The notes under the pieces were generated by a model, which was not told where the DNA came from, did not search any database, and saw only the letters and a list, made by a program, of their open reading frames with translations. 5,074 nt of DNA from Lachnospiraceae bacterium (GTDB lineage: Bacteria; Bacillota; Clostridia; Lachnospirales; Lachnospiraceae): contig JAJBTR010000288.1 in assembly GCA_020860745.1 (NCBI GenBank), forward strand, positions 1-5,074, written 5' to 3'. Within the stretch, counting starts at the first letter, position 1. The number at the start of each line of letters is the position of its first letter. Positions 4,016 through 5,074 of this stretch are shown here, one piece after another. The translations under genes and the position numbers were made by a program.

Positions 4016-5074
4016 TCATCTGTTTTCTCCCGCCTCTACATAATGATGCAAAAATTCCTTATTGATCTTAATAAAGTTCTGCTTCCTGGCATTGCCAACC
4101 AATACCCTTGCGTAATATGTCTTCTTGTTCTTTCCATTCGAAGAGGCGACAGCAATCCCTTCCTCGCACAAAGCACGTGCAAACTCGTTCATATCCAGCG
4201 GCAGATAGAGATCAGCAGCAGAAAAGAACTTTTTAACGATTCCGTAGAGCTTTTCCGGCAGAAAATATATGAAACCGTCCTCCTCAAAACCATCAATAGA
4301 TGCCAACGTCTCCTCGTTCGGACGCCGCTGGAGCAGCATCATCTGTTTGTTGTCTATGTACTGCTCCACCACACGGGCGATCTGAACCATCACTGTATCC
4401 TCCGTCGACATCACCTCACTGATTGCCCCCATCTGCCGAATGTACTCCTTCATCTGCTCGATAAAACCACCGACAGACTCTCTATCCTGCTCACACCACT
4501 GGATCAAAAACTGCCTCAGGATATTGCAGGTCAGGCAGAGGATTGCCGTGCTATCCACCAGTCTTTTCTCGTAGATGTAGTTCCTCGCCCTATTCCTTTC
4601 ATCCTGAAAAGCTCCGCGGATGTTCTCCACGACTGCATCCCAGTGCTCGCCCACAAAGCAGGCAAAATTCTGCACCAGTGTGGTAAACAGGAACGGATTG
4701 TCCTGAAAATAGGTGAGCAGTTCGATGTTGACACACTCGCGCTGGATGGTACAGAAAAAGCAGCGCAGGTTACTGCTCAGGCCTTTGCCCGTGAGTTCTC
4801 CCGTCAAGACAACCGTACCCTGCACACCCTCTCCCTGCACATCTTCCAGCAGCGTATTGGAACGGCTTTTGGTGCTGCCGTCACCAACCATCCGGATGAT
4901 GCACTCCAACTTTTCCGCGAGGTCGTTTCTCTGCCGCGCAGTCTTCGCCGGGGCATAATCATCGATAAGTGTCACGGTGTCCCTTCCGCCAAGAACCACA
5001 GCACGCTCAAATGAAGTGACCGTGTCCGCCGTAATCTGACGGGGAGTCTCACGGTGCTGATCATCAGTGAGCTG
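4016..5074 (-). CDS. DUF927-type helicase/replication protein, C-terminal part (5' end outside window)
   Basis: The frame is open to the window edge, giving 352 visible residues. I therefore treat it as the C-terminal part of a larger protein and not as starting at the internal GTG at 4999. Numbered from the first visible residue, LIDDYAP (36-42) resembles the Walker B-like LxDDFAP motif of DUF927 proteins. IIRMVGDG (59-66) and LTGELTGKGLSSNLR (90-104) match the following conserved blocks, with R104 a candidate arginine finger or sensor. The Walker A would lie upstream. Residues 110-270 are helical, and the last 80 (LPLDMNEFARALCEEGIAV...ARKQNFIKI) look like a winged-helix end. DUF927 proteins occur in plasmids, phages and integrative elements as primase-associated ATPases, so a role in element replication is likely but inferred. 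Confidence 0.68.
   Translation of the reverse strand, partial: QLTDDQHRETPRQITADTVTSFERAVVLGGRDTVTLIDDYAPAKTARQRNDLAEKLECIIRMVGDGSTKSRSNTLLEDVQGEGVQGTVVLTGELTGKGLSSNLRCFFCTIQRECVNIELLTYFQDNPFLFTTLVQNFACFVGEHWDAVVENIRGAFQDERNRARNYIYEKRLVDSTAILCLTCNILRQFLIQWCEQDRESVGGFIEQMKEYIRQMGAISEVMSTEDTVMVQIARVVEQYIDNKQMMLLQRRPNEETLASIDGFEEDGFIYFLPEKLYGIVKKFFSAADLYLPLDMNEFARALCEEGIAVASSNGKNKKTYYARVLVGNARKQNFIKINKEFLHHYVEAGENR

Larger units (their letters stand above)
2282..5074 (-). mobile_element. End of an integrative element (int, xis, DUF927-type protein), continuing beyond the window
   Basis: Three genes in one direction form a recombination and replication module: DUF927-type ATPase, Tn916-type xis, Tn916-type int. 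Int is last, as is usual at an element end. I cannot see a matching pair of attachment sites, because the other end lies outside the window. The left limit is set at the inverted repeat after int and is a guess. If rpn and its tails are cargo, the true end would lie further left, between 450 and 800. Confidence 0.6.

Noticed and set aside
4043..5014. 323-codon ORF on the plus strand
   Set aside because: It is the complement of the DUF927-type gene, which has recognisable motifs and codon structure; the plus-strand translation has none.

Overview
The window looks like part of the genome of a low-to-mid GC Firmicute, most likely a Lachnospiraceae-type Clostridium. Three things suggest this: strong AGGAGG-type ribosome binding sites, a Tn916-family integrase/excisionase pair, and a divergent PurF-like N-terminus of a type I associate with Clostridia. 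All genes I can support lie on the minus strand, so transcription runs from right to left.

Right part (about 2280-5074) is the end of an integrative element. It contains the C-terminal part of a DUF927-type helicase/replication protein (4016-5074, running off the window), a Tn916-type excisionase (3718-3972) and a tyrosine integrase (2410-3648) with all catalytic residues present. A 12-bp hairpin sits between xis and int. Directly after int there is a dense cluster of inverted repeats (2282-2401). This is where an element end or integrase arm sites would be expected.

Middle part (703-2088) is the most interesting. It holds an Rpn-family PD-(D/E)XK nuclease gene (1210-2088), followed by two free-standing small ORFs (1003-1206 and 809-988). 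Each of these is a diverged copy of the nuclease's own C-terminal tail of about 60 residues (the FDQxEVxEDYxAS...GYSxKxVEKWL module). A decayed trace of a possible fourth copy lies at 703-743. Inside rpn, just before the tail module, there is a perfect AAGGAGGT followed ten bases later by an in-frame ATG. The tail may therefore also be made as a separate protein of 61 aa. Published work on E. coli Rpn proteins describes C-terminal small proteins, translated from within the gene, that inhibit the full-length toxic nuclease. Here the same domain seems to be available from inside the gene and again as a downstream tandem array. This could be a multi-copy antitoxin set, or a reservoir of alternative tails.

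Left part (1-702) is mostly non-coding. It holds a possible minus-strand promoter, a tandem 11-mer, two intrinsic terminators flanking a perfect 15-bp palindrome, a short well-initiated ORF that may be a leader peptide or a frameshifted gene, and the first 28 codons of a PurF-like gene that has Gly in place of the usual N-terminal Cys nucleophile.

All assignments come from reading the sequence and recalling family motifs; no database search was run.
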